Source: Stenocarpella maydis
Taxonomy: Eukaryota > Ascomycota > Sordariomycetes > Diaporthales > Diaporthaceae
NCBI GenBank assembly: GCA_002270565.1
Contig: NQMI01000020.1
Span: forward strand, 62,001-126,000
Direction of reading: 5' to 3'
Length of the DNA: 64,000 bases
Each line of letters starts with the position of its first letter. Position 1 is the first letter of the stretch. The translations under genes and the position numbers were made by a program. Below are positions 1-11,319 of the stretch, piece after piece. A model generated the notes under the pieces. That model did no database searches and was not told where the DNA came from. It saw nothing but the letters and a program-made list of their open reading frames with translations.

Positions 1-2344
1 ATCTCTTTGGGTGGCGGTGGCTGCTTGCTCACGTTGCCGCCCGCCGACGAATCAGCAAACCCGTGGGCTAGTATCCCTAGGGCTGTGATGATGTGATGGA
101 CCTGAAGAATCGCCTGTGTGTCACCGGACTTTGCCCTCTCCAGGTTCTGTTGCATATCCGCAAAAAGGGGTTCCATAACTGTCCGAGCGTATAGTACTTG
201 CTGTTCGACTGGGGTGCTGTTAGTCGATGAGATGCATCCTATGGCTTCGAACAAGTAGCACTGGTTGGTGAAGGCAGCATCCGCCGAGTGGTCGGATTCA
301 TCCGAGGACATGTCGTCATCGGCCTCATCCCCAGGCACCTCGGCCTTGATCGTCAGCAAATCACTGATAGACTGAATGACGGTTTCTGTCATGCTTGACA
401 CTTGAGCACGCAGCTGCTTGACCAGGCGGTAGAACAGATACCACGATCTCATTCGGACGCGTAGATGGTCATGATGTACCAGCCGGACGAAGTTCTCCAG
501 TACCCGCGGTATGTACTCCTGGCGGTTCTCGAAGAAGACAGCATACCGAACACAGATCTCCATATACTGCAAAAGGATCGCAGGGTGAGGAAAGTTGGAA
601 ATATCTACAAAACCCTGTTAGCTTGGGCGTGGGAGAGATCAAAAGGCGCTCTGCGTCTCACTTACCTGATTCTACCATCTTCGCCATGATCACCAGGAGC
701 CTCTCGGCGGCGGCACTGTTTGGCTGAGATTTCCCAACGAGTCCCGAGTTCGGCAAAGCAAGCTCGCCAAACAGATACATCTCATGCAAGGCCAGGTCCA
801 GGTCTCTCCAGTCCATCTGGGAGCCTTGCTGGTCAAGCGTCTGGAACGTGTTCGCAACGAGATTGCTGAGGATCTCCATATAGAGGTTCTGGTCGACAGC
901 AGCCACGCTCTTCTGTAGGTTTTGCAGGCGTTTCCTGAGTTCTTGAAATTCCGCCTCGTCCGTCTGCTCATCCTCGTGGCCCCATGACGCAGTCTCGTCG
1001 TACCTCATCTTCATGATAATGGCGTTCAGAATGTTTGGGAGCAATTCTGAGTAGCGAGGCGGCAGAGGGCTGATTTTGCGGAAGAAGGTGAGGACATCAG
1101 TCAGAGAGGGGATAACGGAGGAGCAGACCTCGTCGAACTCGTCTGAGAAGAAGCGGAGGAGCAAAGGAAGAAAATCGTGCAGGTGCTGCTCGGCATTGGG
1201 AGCCGAGTCCTCGCTGAACGATTCGAGTACCTTGACCACATCGGTCATGACCACGTTGACGAGCTTCGCCACAGCCTCGGCCAAGTCAGTATCGTACTTG
1301 GGGGTGCCCCTGTACTGGTTCAGCGGCGGGCTGTTGACGAGCTCTGTGACAATATGCTGGAGGCCCAGGAAACCAATGAGTTCCATCTTGTCGGCGGGCT
1401 TCATCTTCTTCGAGGTGATTTCTGTGTAAGCGTCGACAGCGGCGTCCCTGACCTTGTCGGTGTCGCCTTTGGTACGGCCGATGAGAGGGAGCAGGAGGTT
1501 GATCATGTCCTGCTGGATGACCAGCGTGATGTCGATCCACTGCACCCACTTCCCCAGGACCTTGAGGGTCATCTCGATGATCTTGTCGTTCTGGTCCTGG
1601 TACTGCGCTAGGATCTCCTGCCAAGAACGAACAACCTTCTGCATGTCCCTTTCCCTCACAAGGTCCTTGAGGTCAACATTACGGTTGGCCTCGTCGGGCT
1701 GGCGGGAGAGGAGCTGGTCTGCAATCTCGTCGTGGACGGCAAGCAGGATACGCAGGTACAGGATGCACCCGGCCGGGTTATCCCTCCTGTCGCTCCCGGG
1801 AAGGCTCGTCATGGACAAGAAATCATCCATAAAGGTCTCCCATCCTTGCTTGTACAACCGAACAAAGAGGAACGTCAGTGTCTGCGTCAACTTGTTCTGG
1901 AGGGTGGGCGAGTCGAGCTGGTCCGGGTTGGAGGCGTAGCTGCGCTTGACGTAGTCGAGGAAGGTATCCTTGAGGGCGGCCAGCTGGACAGGGTCGGACT
2001 CGATTATGATGGCATTATTGATGACCTCGAGGCAGACGACACGAATGACCTCGGTTGGCTGAGGGTTGCGAACGAAGAGAGAAACGCAGGCCTGCCATCC
2101 TTGCCTGTCGGCCCTCAGGTTGGCAAGGAACGAGAAGGCCTGTTGCTTGAGAGCCTGATCGGATTGTGGGTTCCATGCTATCTCGATAGCATTCTCGATC
2201 TGTTGCGGCGTGACCTCACTGTCAGTACCAGGCCCACGACTATAAGGGCACGGGGCACGAGCACGAGCACGAGCACATGGCGGCTCGGGAAGAGAAGATG
2301 TCGGCCGGGAGCGTGAGAGAAATCTGCCATACCTGGCTCTCCAT
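1..2344 (-). CDS. LOS1: Exportin-T (tRNA nuclear exporter), 3' end cut by window edge
   Basis: Karyopherin-beta family exportin that carries mature tRNAs out of the nucleus with Ran-GTP. Model: complement(join(<1..604, 666..2214, 2333..2344)). Exon 1 encodes only MESQ. It is joined to VTPQQIENAIEIAW through a 118-bp intron (donor GTATGG), and the second intron is 61 bp (GTAAGT...TAG). The junctions restore the family sequences VESDISNFPHPAILLQYMEI and FENRQEYIPRVLENFVRLVH. About 721 residues are present, and family members are normally about 1000-1100 aa, so the C-terminal third lies off the left edge. The protein is helical-repeat throughout, with an acidic stretch (PGDEADDDMSSDES) in exon 3. 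The longer in-frame N-terminus reaching about 2499 is low-complexity Arg/Ala/Pro and was rejected in favour of the spliced start. Identification is by recognised family sequence; exact acceptor use in intron 1 is inferred. Confidence 0.92.
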
Positions 2345-3304
2345 AATGACGCAAGCTCCTCAGAGGAGGTTTGCCAGTGGAATGGACTTCGAACTCGGAA
2401 GTGTAGATGGTCGACACGAGGGCTGCTATGACGTGCGGATCGTGTACGATTGTCGCAGGCAAGCATGCAGCATTGTATCTTGGGTGGAGGGCGGGGCACC
2501 TGTCAAAGGCTCCTCATGCTGGGGCCCGATGAGCAGGAGACACGAGGCGGGCAAGGCAGGCAAGGCAGCACAGCACAGCACAGGGAAGGGTAGGCGGCAG
2601 GCAGAAAGTCAAATCACGCCGAGGCGGAGGGAGGTGTAATTTATGACGAGGGCAGCCGTTGAATACTTATTGGCTTGTGACTGATTAGGCGTTGGGGGGG
2701 GGGTGTGAAAAAAAGGCGCTGGGCGGGAGGGATGAAGACTGAAGTTGGGCTGGGTTGGTTACGGAATATCTCAAGCTGCCTGAGCAGGCGGGAGGTTCCT
2801 TCTGTTGGTGGGGCAATCAAAAAATAAAGGGCTTGCAGCGGCTCCGGGACTGGGCCTGTCAATCCTGTCACCCACGTTCAACCCGCACGTTCCATCCCAC
2901 TAGCCAGGCCTTCTTCGGTAATCTCCACATCCGGGCCCAAGATCCCATACGTAACCTCGACTGCCTCTTTACAGTCAGTACTGTCTGTCACTGCTCCGCG
3001 CCACAGAAAGAAAAGAAAAGAAAAGACAAAAAAAAAAAAATCCACGGGCTGGCAGCCTGTAAAGTACTACTTTATTTGCCCTGGCGCCAATCGCCTCGTG
3101 CGCGAACACGGCCCCGGGTCATCTTTGGAAACAAACACAGCCCGTCTGATGAAAAAGAACAAACGTCCCCCTATCGTGATGAAGAACCTCAATGCTTCCC
3201 TGGACGTTTCGTAAGCGTCCATAATTCCCTAGAACGCCGGGACCTATACTCCCCATTTTCAAATCCCAGCCTCCCTAATAAAGAGCCTAGATAGCCTAGA
3301 TAGC
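2345..3304. other. Intergenic: LOS1 5' flank / POB3 3' flank
   Basis: About 960 bp between the LOS1 start and the POB3 stop, both minus strand. It contains a G10 run (2694-2703) and an A-rich stretch near 3001-3040 (AAAAG repeats followed by an A run). No open frame with coding character was found. Confidence 0.7.
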
Positions 3305-5200
3305 CTATGCAGTCTTCTTCTTCTTCTTGGGAGGCGAGTCTGCGTCGTCATCCCCATCGTCCCCGTCATCGTCGTCCGCAACCCCACTCTCCGCGTCCGA
3401 TCCGCTACCAGATCCGGAGCTCTCGTGGTCGGAATCAAACTCCTCTGCGACGTCGGATTCTGACTCGGTGTGGAAGTCCTCGTCCACGCTCTCCTCGTCC
3501 TCGTCTGCCGAGCCGCGATCCGCTGCGCCGCCCACAACCTCCTCGTCAGAGCTCAGCTCCTGTGCGCGCAACGCCTGCTTGAGCAACTTCTCGTCCTCGT
3601 CGATCTCGTTCTTGACCCGCAGGCCCTTGAGCTTGAAGAAAGCCTCGAGTGCCTTCAGGTCGTCCCGGTTGATGTTGCTAAATTGTTGCGACCCTGCGCC
3701 CTTCATTTGCACGGTTATGTCAAAAGTAGAAAGGGCCGACACCGCCCCGCTGACTCGGGAGAAGGTGACAGACTGCGTCTGCTCGTAGGAGATATAGGTG
3801 GCAGGTTTTGGTACAAACATGAAGGCCTTCTCCAACAGGTAGAGGAAGCCTTCGCTGGCCTTGATTGAGCACTTGATCGCCTGCTGTTGGCGGTGCCTGC
3901 TTGGGCGTCAGTAGATAGCCCTCCGAGAGACCATGGCCTTTGCACTCACGTCTCAAAGTCCTTTGCAGGCGTGGACACCTTCTTGTTGGACAGACCCCGG
4001 AAGATCTTTGTCACCACCTGGTGCATTGGCTCCTCGTAATGTGCCTCCAGTTTGCCATCATACGTCTCCTTGCGCATTTCCTCGCTCATGTTCAGGTCGA
4101 TGGTGCTCTCGTCATCTCTCTTGAACTGCATGACCACGAATGGGTACCTAGTCTGGCCTTGGCGCAGAGGAGGATCCAGACCGATGGTGAGCAGGAAGTG
4201 GACGTCATCCGGCTTAGGGAGGACCATGAACTTCTTGACAGCCTCGTACTGCACCTTGTAGTCGTATGTCTTGCCACGAAGTCGGAAGGAACTGAGGTAC
4301 ATGTCGATGTCGAAGCGGCCTCTGGGTGTAAGATGCAGGACATCCTGGAAGGTTGCAACGGTGTCGCCAGCCGTATCTCCGATATCCGCCTTGTCCAGGA
4401 GCGTCTGGTAGAACAGCTGCGCAGCCTGGACTTCCTCCTCGTCGGCGTCGCTTCCGGCCTCCTCGCCTTCAGCCTCCTTCTTTGTGGTCGTGCCTGGGAT
4501 GTAGAATCGCATCTCGACCATCTGGTCCATCGCCGCGGCCGCCTTACGACCCTTGGCAGCGTGGCCGTTGGCCTTCTCACCGTCATTGTTGGCCAGCTCG
4601 ACAGCGATCTCGTTTCGGCCTGCCAGGTTGGTGTTGGCGATCTCGGAATATGGGATCTCGAAGGCCGGTCGATTCTGGACGCTGAAGGTGAGCTCGCCCT
4701 TGGTGAACTCGGCCTTGCCCCAGTTCCAGCCCCGCAGCGAGTGGTCCTTGGTGTCGAGGGCGTGACCGTACCAATTCTTAAAAACTCGGGTCAAGCGCTC
4801 GTGGTCCTGTGGCAACTGTCAGGTTCTAGGGTCATGGTAGCATGTCTGCGAGAGTGGCGGACCTCTTGCTGGAATCCATCGAGCTGCATCACCTCGGAAT
4901 TTCGCTGCAGGATCTTGACCTCGTAGCCTTTCGCGGCTCTGCTCCAGTGCGCACCCGCGATGTCATTAGCTTCGAGAGTGACAGCGTCGCCGCCGCCAGC
5001 GGGCTTCCAGCCCAGACCAGCCTCAGAAAAGCGGCATTTCCCGCTCTCCTTGGACAGGTCCAGGTAGATGTTGTCGAAGCTCTCCCTGAGGTTGACCATT
5101 TCGTTAGCTCGGCTTGCCATGTGCGCGACAAGTGGTGCAATCGGAACTCGAAGGTGAGCTATTCCGTTTGTTATTGGGGGGGGGGGACCTACATGGACAT
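3305..5200 (-). CDS. POB3: FACT complex subunit POB3 (SSRP1 homologue)
   Basis: Histone chaperone subunit of FACT, which partners with SPT16 to reorganise H2A-H2B during transcription and replication. Model: complement(join(3305..3896, 3950..4806, 4863..5085, 5193..5200)), 559 aa. The first coding exon is only 8 nt (ATGTCCAT); splicing over 107 bp gives MSMESFDNIYLDLSKESGK, the family N-terminus. Visible parts are the N-terminal PH-like region, the middle Rtt106-like double PH region (LRGKTYDYKVQYEAVKKF, LGLDPPLRQGQTRYPFVV in family form, YEEPMHQVVTKIFRGLS), then an acidic tail (DDDDGDDGDDDADS) ending in a Lys stretch. There is no HMG box, as expected for fungal POB3, where Nhp6 supplies it. 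The intron 2 donor is the unusual GTCCGC. Intron 1 has a C11 run straight after its donor GTAGGT. All phases agree. Confidence 0.95.
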
Positions 5201-5918
5201 CTTGAAAGCCTAGAAATGGTTGATGACTGAAGATGCTGGAGGGTTGCTGCGAACTGCCGACGCAATTGCAGGAGGGAAAAGTTGGAGGTTCAACGAAGTG
5301 CTTGCCTAAAAAGGTGCCGACCGGCGGCGCAAGCAGCAAATGTACGCGACGCGTTAAATGGTTGCCGCCCAAGCACCCCTGCTTCCCTGCCACCCTACTC
5401 CGTACTCCCAAAGCTCACGGACCACCAAAGTCACTCCATCGAGCATTGGGAAGCAAAAGTACCTGCGTAATTGCCCATCAGGTGATTGAGACTTTGATTT
5501 GATTCGACTGGATACATATCATGAGAGAGTATCAGAACATAAATCTTCGTAGCAGAAATGTCATTTTTGCACCTAAGTCTAGAAGGCAAATGGATAGTGC
5601 AACTACACCCTTCTATGTGGACTACATGCTTAGAGCCAGATTCTGACTTCGGAGGAGGAGAGAGGTTGGGGGGGGGGGTGGCAATTGAGCACACATCAGG
5701 ATCCATCCATATAGCTCTACTATGTAATACGCACTTTCTAAATCTATTCCATCATAGTGCTGCAATCGGTCCAACCGAGCCATCCTTCACATGCGGACCA
5801 GTGACCGGATCGAACATTCCATAACGAGCAGGCAGTACATGCAACCTCCACTAAGCTGTGCCTAAAGTCAGACAAGCCTCGAGTCACAATCCAACGTGTA
5901 CACTATACTCAGCCTCAA
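5201..5918. other. Intergenic: POB3 promoter side / ALE1 3' flank
   Basis: About 720 bp. It contains one copy of the dispersed motif TACTCCGTAC (5396-5405) and a G11 run (5668-5678). No supported gene. Confidence 0.7.
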
Positions 5919-7878
5919 CTACATCGTTTTACTATTCTTCACCTTGAAGCTCCTCGCTCTCAGCTCCTTCTGCTTCTCAGCCCACTGGATTCTCGCCTCA
6001 TCCACAATCTCACCGACGTCGCGGTTGATGTCGGATGACAGTCCGGGCCCCACCAGCGGCTCGTGGTCCCTGCTTCCTCCGGCCGTAAGGGACTCAGTGG
6101 AGGCCGACTTCCTCAGTTGGACGCCTGCTGCGGAGCTACGCTCCTCGATCTTCTTCTTGAGGAATGCCTTGGCCGGGGAAGCGAAGAATCCCGTGCTTAG
6201 TGTGACGCCGATGATCGGGTAGAAGTACACTCGTGCCCAGACTTTGAGGCTATCCGAGAAGCCCAGCACCAAGAAAGGGGTCGTCACGAACGAGAAGGCG
6301 CTCTGTGTGACTAGGTAAGAGAAGAAGTCGTAGTACGGCTTGAGTGAGGTGGGCTGTTGGGTGACCGGGTCGATAAAGAAGGGCCGGAAGTACCGCCGGA
6401 AGTCTGTTGTAAACTGTTAATAGGCCAAACACGTTTTTTTTTTTTTAAAAAAAAAAAAAAAATTATTATTCAAGACAGGCAGCACGTACTCTTTGCAACG
6501 GTCTGTATGAAGCTGGCCAAGACGAACGTGAGGTAGTATCCGGGGTAGAAGCCGTGCCAGATCGCACTCGTCGTGAACGTTGCCAAACTAGCCCTGAACC
6601 CGGGCTTCTTGCCCATAGGTGTGACCCTCAGGTAGATGTAGTTCCGCAGCCACAGGTTCGTCTTAATGTTCCAGTTCTCCAGGTACGCCCTCGTGTTCTG
6701 CGCGCTCTCCACGCCCCAGGGGTAGATGTTGCTCAGCCTGTTCCAGTTGACCTTGCCGGTCACGGGGTCGAAGCCGCTGTAACCGAGGCCCGCCAGGATG
6801 CAGGCGCCCTCGGTCATGGACCAGACGCCGTAGTACTTCATGCGCGCTGTGAAGTTGGTCATGTGCATCAGCCACAGGCGCCGTGGCAGTCCGTAGCTCA
6901 CGAAGCTGTCGCCCAGGAGGAGGTCCGTGTTGTACCAGCCCGAGAAGTTGATGAAGCACAAGATCCACACGAGACCGGTCGCCAGCTTCCACATCGAGGG
7001 GGTGGCGCTGCGCGGGATGCGGCGCTTCTTGCGCGTCGGCGGCTTCTTGGCCGGATCCGCGGTCGCCGGAACATCGAACATGCTCAGGTCGAGCCACCGC
7101 CTGTACTCGGCAAAGTCCATCGCCGGCCCACAGATCAGCGAGGGGAAGAAGAAGACGTAGCCGGCGTAGTCTAACAGGCTTGGGAGCTCCTTGAGGGCTC
7201 TATCCTTTTGGAAATCCGACATCTGGTCCTCGGGTAGCGTGCCGTCCGCCACGTTCCAGCAGAAGGCGCTCAGCTTCATGACCAGGACCATTTGGGCGCC
7301 CGTGATGTCCACGCTTGAGGGGTCATTCGCAAACTGCCGACTCAGCTGGTTTATGCTCAAGTGGGCCATGAGGAAGACGAAGGCGATCCATGGCATATAG
7401 GGACTTCCGCGGAGATAGTAAGCGATGCCATAAGCTCCACCAGCGGCGATGAGAATGGTTCGCAGTCCGCCCCAGAGGTCGAAGAGACCAACCAGGTAGA
7501 AGATACCAACTCTTTAGCAGCACATCGGTTAGCAAACAGACTCCTTCACATCTCATCCTCGCCTGATTCATAACGTACGCTGTATTGAAAAGGTTCTTAT
7601 ACGCCGGCTTTGTATCTGGGACTCGCTTCAACAGCCCAGCCAGCGGATAAGAGAACAGGATTGAGAAAATGAGCTTGACTACGACAGAGTGTGAGCATCA
7701 GAAAGCCCCGGATGGCACGTCGAGTCTCAGGGGCATCAAGCTCACGTTCATCAGGGCCGGCACCAATCAGGCCGGCCAGGTAGACAAAGGCTGTTGAGTC
7801 ACTGCAGTCAGCACACAAGAGTCTCAGATGATGATCATCTTGACCCAGAAACTTACGAGCATTTATATAGGGCAACAT
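5919..7878 (-). CDS. ALE1: Lysophospholipid acyltransferase ALE1, MBOAT family
   Basis: Multi-spanning ER membrane O-acyltransferase that re-acylates lysophospholipids in the Lands cycle. Model: complement(join(5919..6403, 6490..7511, 7579..7678, 7746..7790, 7857..7878)), 557 aa. The first exon is 22 nt (MLPYINA...), and splicing gives GAGPDELKLIFSILFSYPLA and then LLKRVPDTKPAYKNLF, matching the ascomycete family. MBOAT hallmarks are in exon 4: the Asn region WNIKTNLWLRNY and the catalytic-His region SAIWHGFYPGYYL, plus DITGAQMVLVMKLSAFCWNV. The C-terminus is a basic/polar cytosolic tail ending KVKNSKTM. Intron 4 contains a T13-A16 block. Phases agree at all four junctions. Specificity within the MBOAT family is inferred from similarity to yeast Ale1-type proteins. 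Confidence 0.93.
6434..6462. repeat. T13-A16 homopolymer pair inside ALE1 intron 4
   Basis: Thirteen T followed directly by sixteen A, a self-complementary tract lying in the 86-bp intron 6404-6489. It is close to the donor (6484-6489), between the donor and the branch region. Confidence 0.9.
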
Positions 7879-8967
7879 CCTGTTTGTGAGGTGGGACTGC
7901 TGCCGTGGATTTAGGGGGGGGGCTTCGGATCAAGGCAGAGCGGCTCGTCAGTCCATGCCTCTCTCACTCGTGATGCCTGGTGCTTCCGATCTATATTATG
8001 AAGGAAATGCGGGGATTAAGGAATATGATTTGAACCAGAGCAACTGAACATCGCAGGACTGCCGTGATAGGTGCCGAGGTGTCTCCTTGAAAGGCTTAAT
8101 TCTTTTTTGTTGGGGAGAGCTCTGTTTTGGAGGTCACAGCAGGCTTGGTAAGGTAAACCTTGCCCTTGATGTGTGATGTCATGCGGCCTTCTGCTTCCTA
8201 GGGCACCACCAGGCCACCAATACAACATTCAGTCTCAGGCACGCGCGCAGTCCGGTTTTGGGTGTTTTGCAGCCCCAAGTCAGCTGGAAAAATTTAGCAT
8301 TACAAGTCAGACTGACACATGTTGGTTTGGATGAGTTGAGTCACTTGGCCTGGGGAGTTTCGGCCTTGAGGACACATGAGCAATCTCTTGGCAGTCTATC
8401 CACCGGCTCCGAGTTAGCACCTGGTTAAGTGGGACTTGCGCGTTCCAAATACAAAAGATCAACTAAAAAGCTCTGCTGAGGCAACTGCATTGTCATGAAT
8501 GTTGTGAATTAATTGTGATATAAAGTTCGTTTGGAGCATGCCTAGATGCATGGTATCCTGTGCCACTAGACACACCGGCCTGGGCGCCTCGTGATCATTG
8601 GCTTCTGGGGATGCCAGTCCTTTCCTTTACTATCAAGCAAGGACGCACCCAACGCCAACCTGCAAAGTGCATCTTTCCCATGTGTGGCATCCATCATTAA
8701 AGCTGTAGTAGTCATACAAATGCGTGAAGACTCAAGAGACTCAGTCCTTTCGCCCGAATCTATCTCAGGGAGAAACCCAGAATGCCAGAGTGGGAAAGAC
8801 AAAATAATTTACAAGAAACCAAAATATGGAGATGGTGTTTCAGTGTGTGCCTGTTCCGTTCTCTTGACGAATCCATGGCTGAGCATTACCGAATCTCCCT
8901 TCGGTATCAAATACGTGGGCCGCCCAGCGCTGTTGATACCGTCAGATATCATTCGCTTCTCGTTCTT
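7879..8967. other. Intergenic: ALE1 5' flank / VRG4 3' flank
   Basis: About 1.1 kb. It has a G9 run at 7914-7922 and moderately AT-rich sequence near 8450-8540. Open frames on both strands are short and not family-like; no gene supported. Confidence 0.65.
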
Positions 8968-10312
8968 CTATGACATCGACGCATCCTTATTGCTCTGCGA
9001 ACTCGCGCTCATGACGGGTTGTTGGGTTGGGAGGGAGTTCTTGGACTGCTCAGTCGACCGGATCTTTGCCCAGGCATAGACGATGCCGCTGATGAAACCG
9101 AGAATGATGGCCGAAACACTGCCGAAGGTGACGGGGGCTGCGAAGAAGATGAGGCCAGAGACAGCAATAGGCAGCTTGTTAAGGGCGCCAACCATGGAGT
9201 AAGTCGTTGAAGAGGTGACACGTATGCACCAGGCCGAACAGTAGGAGATGAAGATGGCTGCCAGACCAGAGTAGATCATGCCGATGATGAGCGCGTTGCG
9301 GGACTCCTCGGGGAAGTTGAGGTGGAGGTTCTCAGAGCTCCAGTCCTCGAAGATGAGCGAGGCAACGATGAGCGTGGGGATGGTCAGCAAGTTGTTGTAG
9401 AACATGGCTGTGAAAGATTAGCCTTCGTCCTCATCAAGATCGCAGCAGTGGGTCAACATACAGTCCCAGTCCTTAAAGTTCATCTTCTTGATGACCTTCC
9501 GCATGGTCAAGACATATGAGGCGGTGCAGAACACATTCATTCCCATCCACGCGTAGCCCGCATTCAGGGTCGACACGCTAACTGAAGCATCGTACCCGCC
9601 CGAGAGGGCAGCCTGGATATCGGCCCAAGCGGCAATGACGGAGCTGAGAACCATCAAGCCGAATGAGAGGAGTGCTATTGGCGTCACCTCTCCGCCGAAC
9701 CAGAGAACTTCTCCGTATGCAATGACGATGATGGTCAGGTTCTTGAAGATCGTGTAGACGGGCACAGACAAAAACTGGAGGGACTTGGTGCTCGTGTATA
9801 TCATGCCCACGAGGAGCAGAGAGATCGGGTACCCTGGATGCTGTCAGCCTCTGGCACTGTCTAACTCGACAGGGTACAGTTGGGTGACGCACATTTCCTC
9901 GCCTTTTCCGTGTCGAAGGGGGCCAGACTTGTGATCATGCCTAATTTCTTGCAGATCAGAATGGCAGCAATACACACGATGGACTAATGCGATTTTCAGT
10001 AAGATCCTCCACCGATGGCTCTCTGTGCGGATCGACCCATACCTGGACCGCTAGATAGAACAGGTTCAAGTTCCAGTTCTTGCCGGAGACGCAGTACTTG
10101 TTGACCACCGTCATGGAGATGGACGACAAGCAGTAGGCGAGGATAGAAATGCCGGGGTTGTTCTGGACCTTTGCGACTTTGTCATGCAGGCCCGGAGGGC
10201 TGATTCTGTGCGACGTCCTTCGCTCGAGAAAGCTGTCCTTCTCTTCGCGGAACGAGTCGCCCCTCTCGGGCATGCGCAGCACAAAGTCATCGCTTTTCTT
10301 GTCTGAGGACAT
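8968..10312 (-). CDS. VRG4: GDP-mannose transporter (Golgi nucleotide-sugar transporter)
   Basis: Golgi membrane antiporter that imports GDP-mannose for glycoprotein and glycolipid mannosylation. Model: complement(join(8968..9407, 9462..9833, 9893..9983, 10043..10312)), 390 aa, normal for the family. The start [10 protein letters not shown] is followed by a charged cytosolic N-terminus, then about ten predicted membrane segments beginning at [19 protein letters not shown]. The diagnostic GALNK motif is present ([16 protein letters not shown]), as is the upstream FYNNLL motif. Junctions give [31 protein letters not shown] and NFKDWD|SMFYNNLL, all in phase with 54-59 bp introns. The substrate assignment rests on the GALNK/FYNN motifs known to mark the GDP-mannose class. 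Confidence 0.95.
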
Positions 10313-11319
10313 CTTGGCTGTCGGCTATTATCTATCCAACCAAATGCGAACACCGTTCGAGCGAAGAAAGTCAACGAGGGCAAAGCGAGCGCCGAGTTCA
10401 GGGGCTGCAGTTCGTCGAACAAGTCGCCCAGGGAGGGTTGCCCGGACGGGGGGGGGGGAGGACGGAGGGTGGGAGGTCGACAAAACTGAGCGTTAGCCAG
10501 CAGTTCGACCGTCAGTCCAGTGTTTAGGGGCTGACAGCTGGTGATAAAGGCGCTCGAGAGGGCTGAGGGGGTTGGGTTTGCTCTTCAGTTTTGCAAATGA
10601 GGAAGAGAGACGCGTCAGAATCGGAGGAGGCGCAAAAAGGCAGCGGGTTTGAGTTGGTAACGATACCTGTTAACAAATTCTTACGGCTTTCCACACCCTG
10701 CCTGCCTGCATGCACGCCCCTTTTCTCGGGGCAGGGAGGTGTGGACGGGGTGCTGCAAGGTTAGTTAGTGTGTACGTAGCAGGCCTGGAAGTATCAGGGT
10801 TCCACCTTCCACCGGCCGAGCCTCGGCCGCGCATCTCTGGGCGGTGTATTTGTAAATATAGAAACATACTCAGGTATCTACCTAGCGTGGCAGAGGTACC
10901 TAGGTAGGAACATAGGCAGGTAGGTACTTGGGTACCTATTAATTGATCCTTGACCCGAGAGATGGTTTGTAAGACGGCCTCTCTACCACCCACTGTCATC
11001 AACAGCATCTTGCATATGCGGCCTAAAGGACTAGAGTCTAACGTACTAAGTGCCAAAACCGAACAGTACAGTAGATGTTGCAGATAGATTGGCAAGGGCC
11101 GCGGACCCTCACTTTAAGACTGCTGCCTCACCGAGCCCGTGTCAAGCCCAAGACGCATACTTAACATACCCAGGTATAGGAAATATGTGTGCGCACGTGC
11201 TACATTAATGTATGTATTCATAGTCAATTGCGCGAAAAGTATGCAAGGAGCCTGTGTCATCTAGAGGCCGTTGCGCTGTGTCCCTCTTCGCCCGCCCTCC
11301 GGAATCATTTCTACCTTGC
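10313..11319. other. Intergenic: VRG4 5' flank / SDR 3' flank
   Basis: About 1 kb. It has a G11 run (10448-10458) and a cluster of CCTAGG/GGTACC-like elements at 10850-10945, including the exact palindrome TACCTAGGTA (10897-10906). No gene supported. Confidence 0.65.

Noticed and set aside
1177..1939. Plus-strand frames of 110-190 codons opposite LOS1 and similar frames opposite POB3, ALE1, CorA and MTO1
   Set aside because: Antisense shadows of high-GC3 coding sequence; they lack family sequence, while the sense frames are well-known proteins.
2215..2499. N-terminal extension of LOS1 giving a 613-residue frame from 2499
   Set aside because: It reads Arg/Ala/Pro low complexity, crosses a clear donor and acceptor, and the spliced MESQ start fits the family N-terminus.
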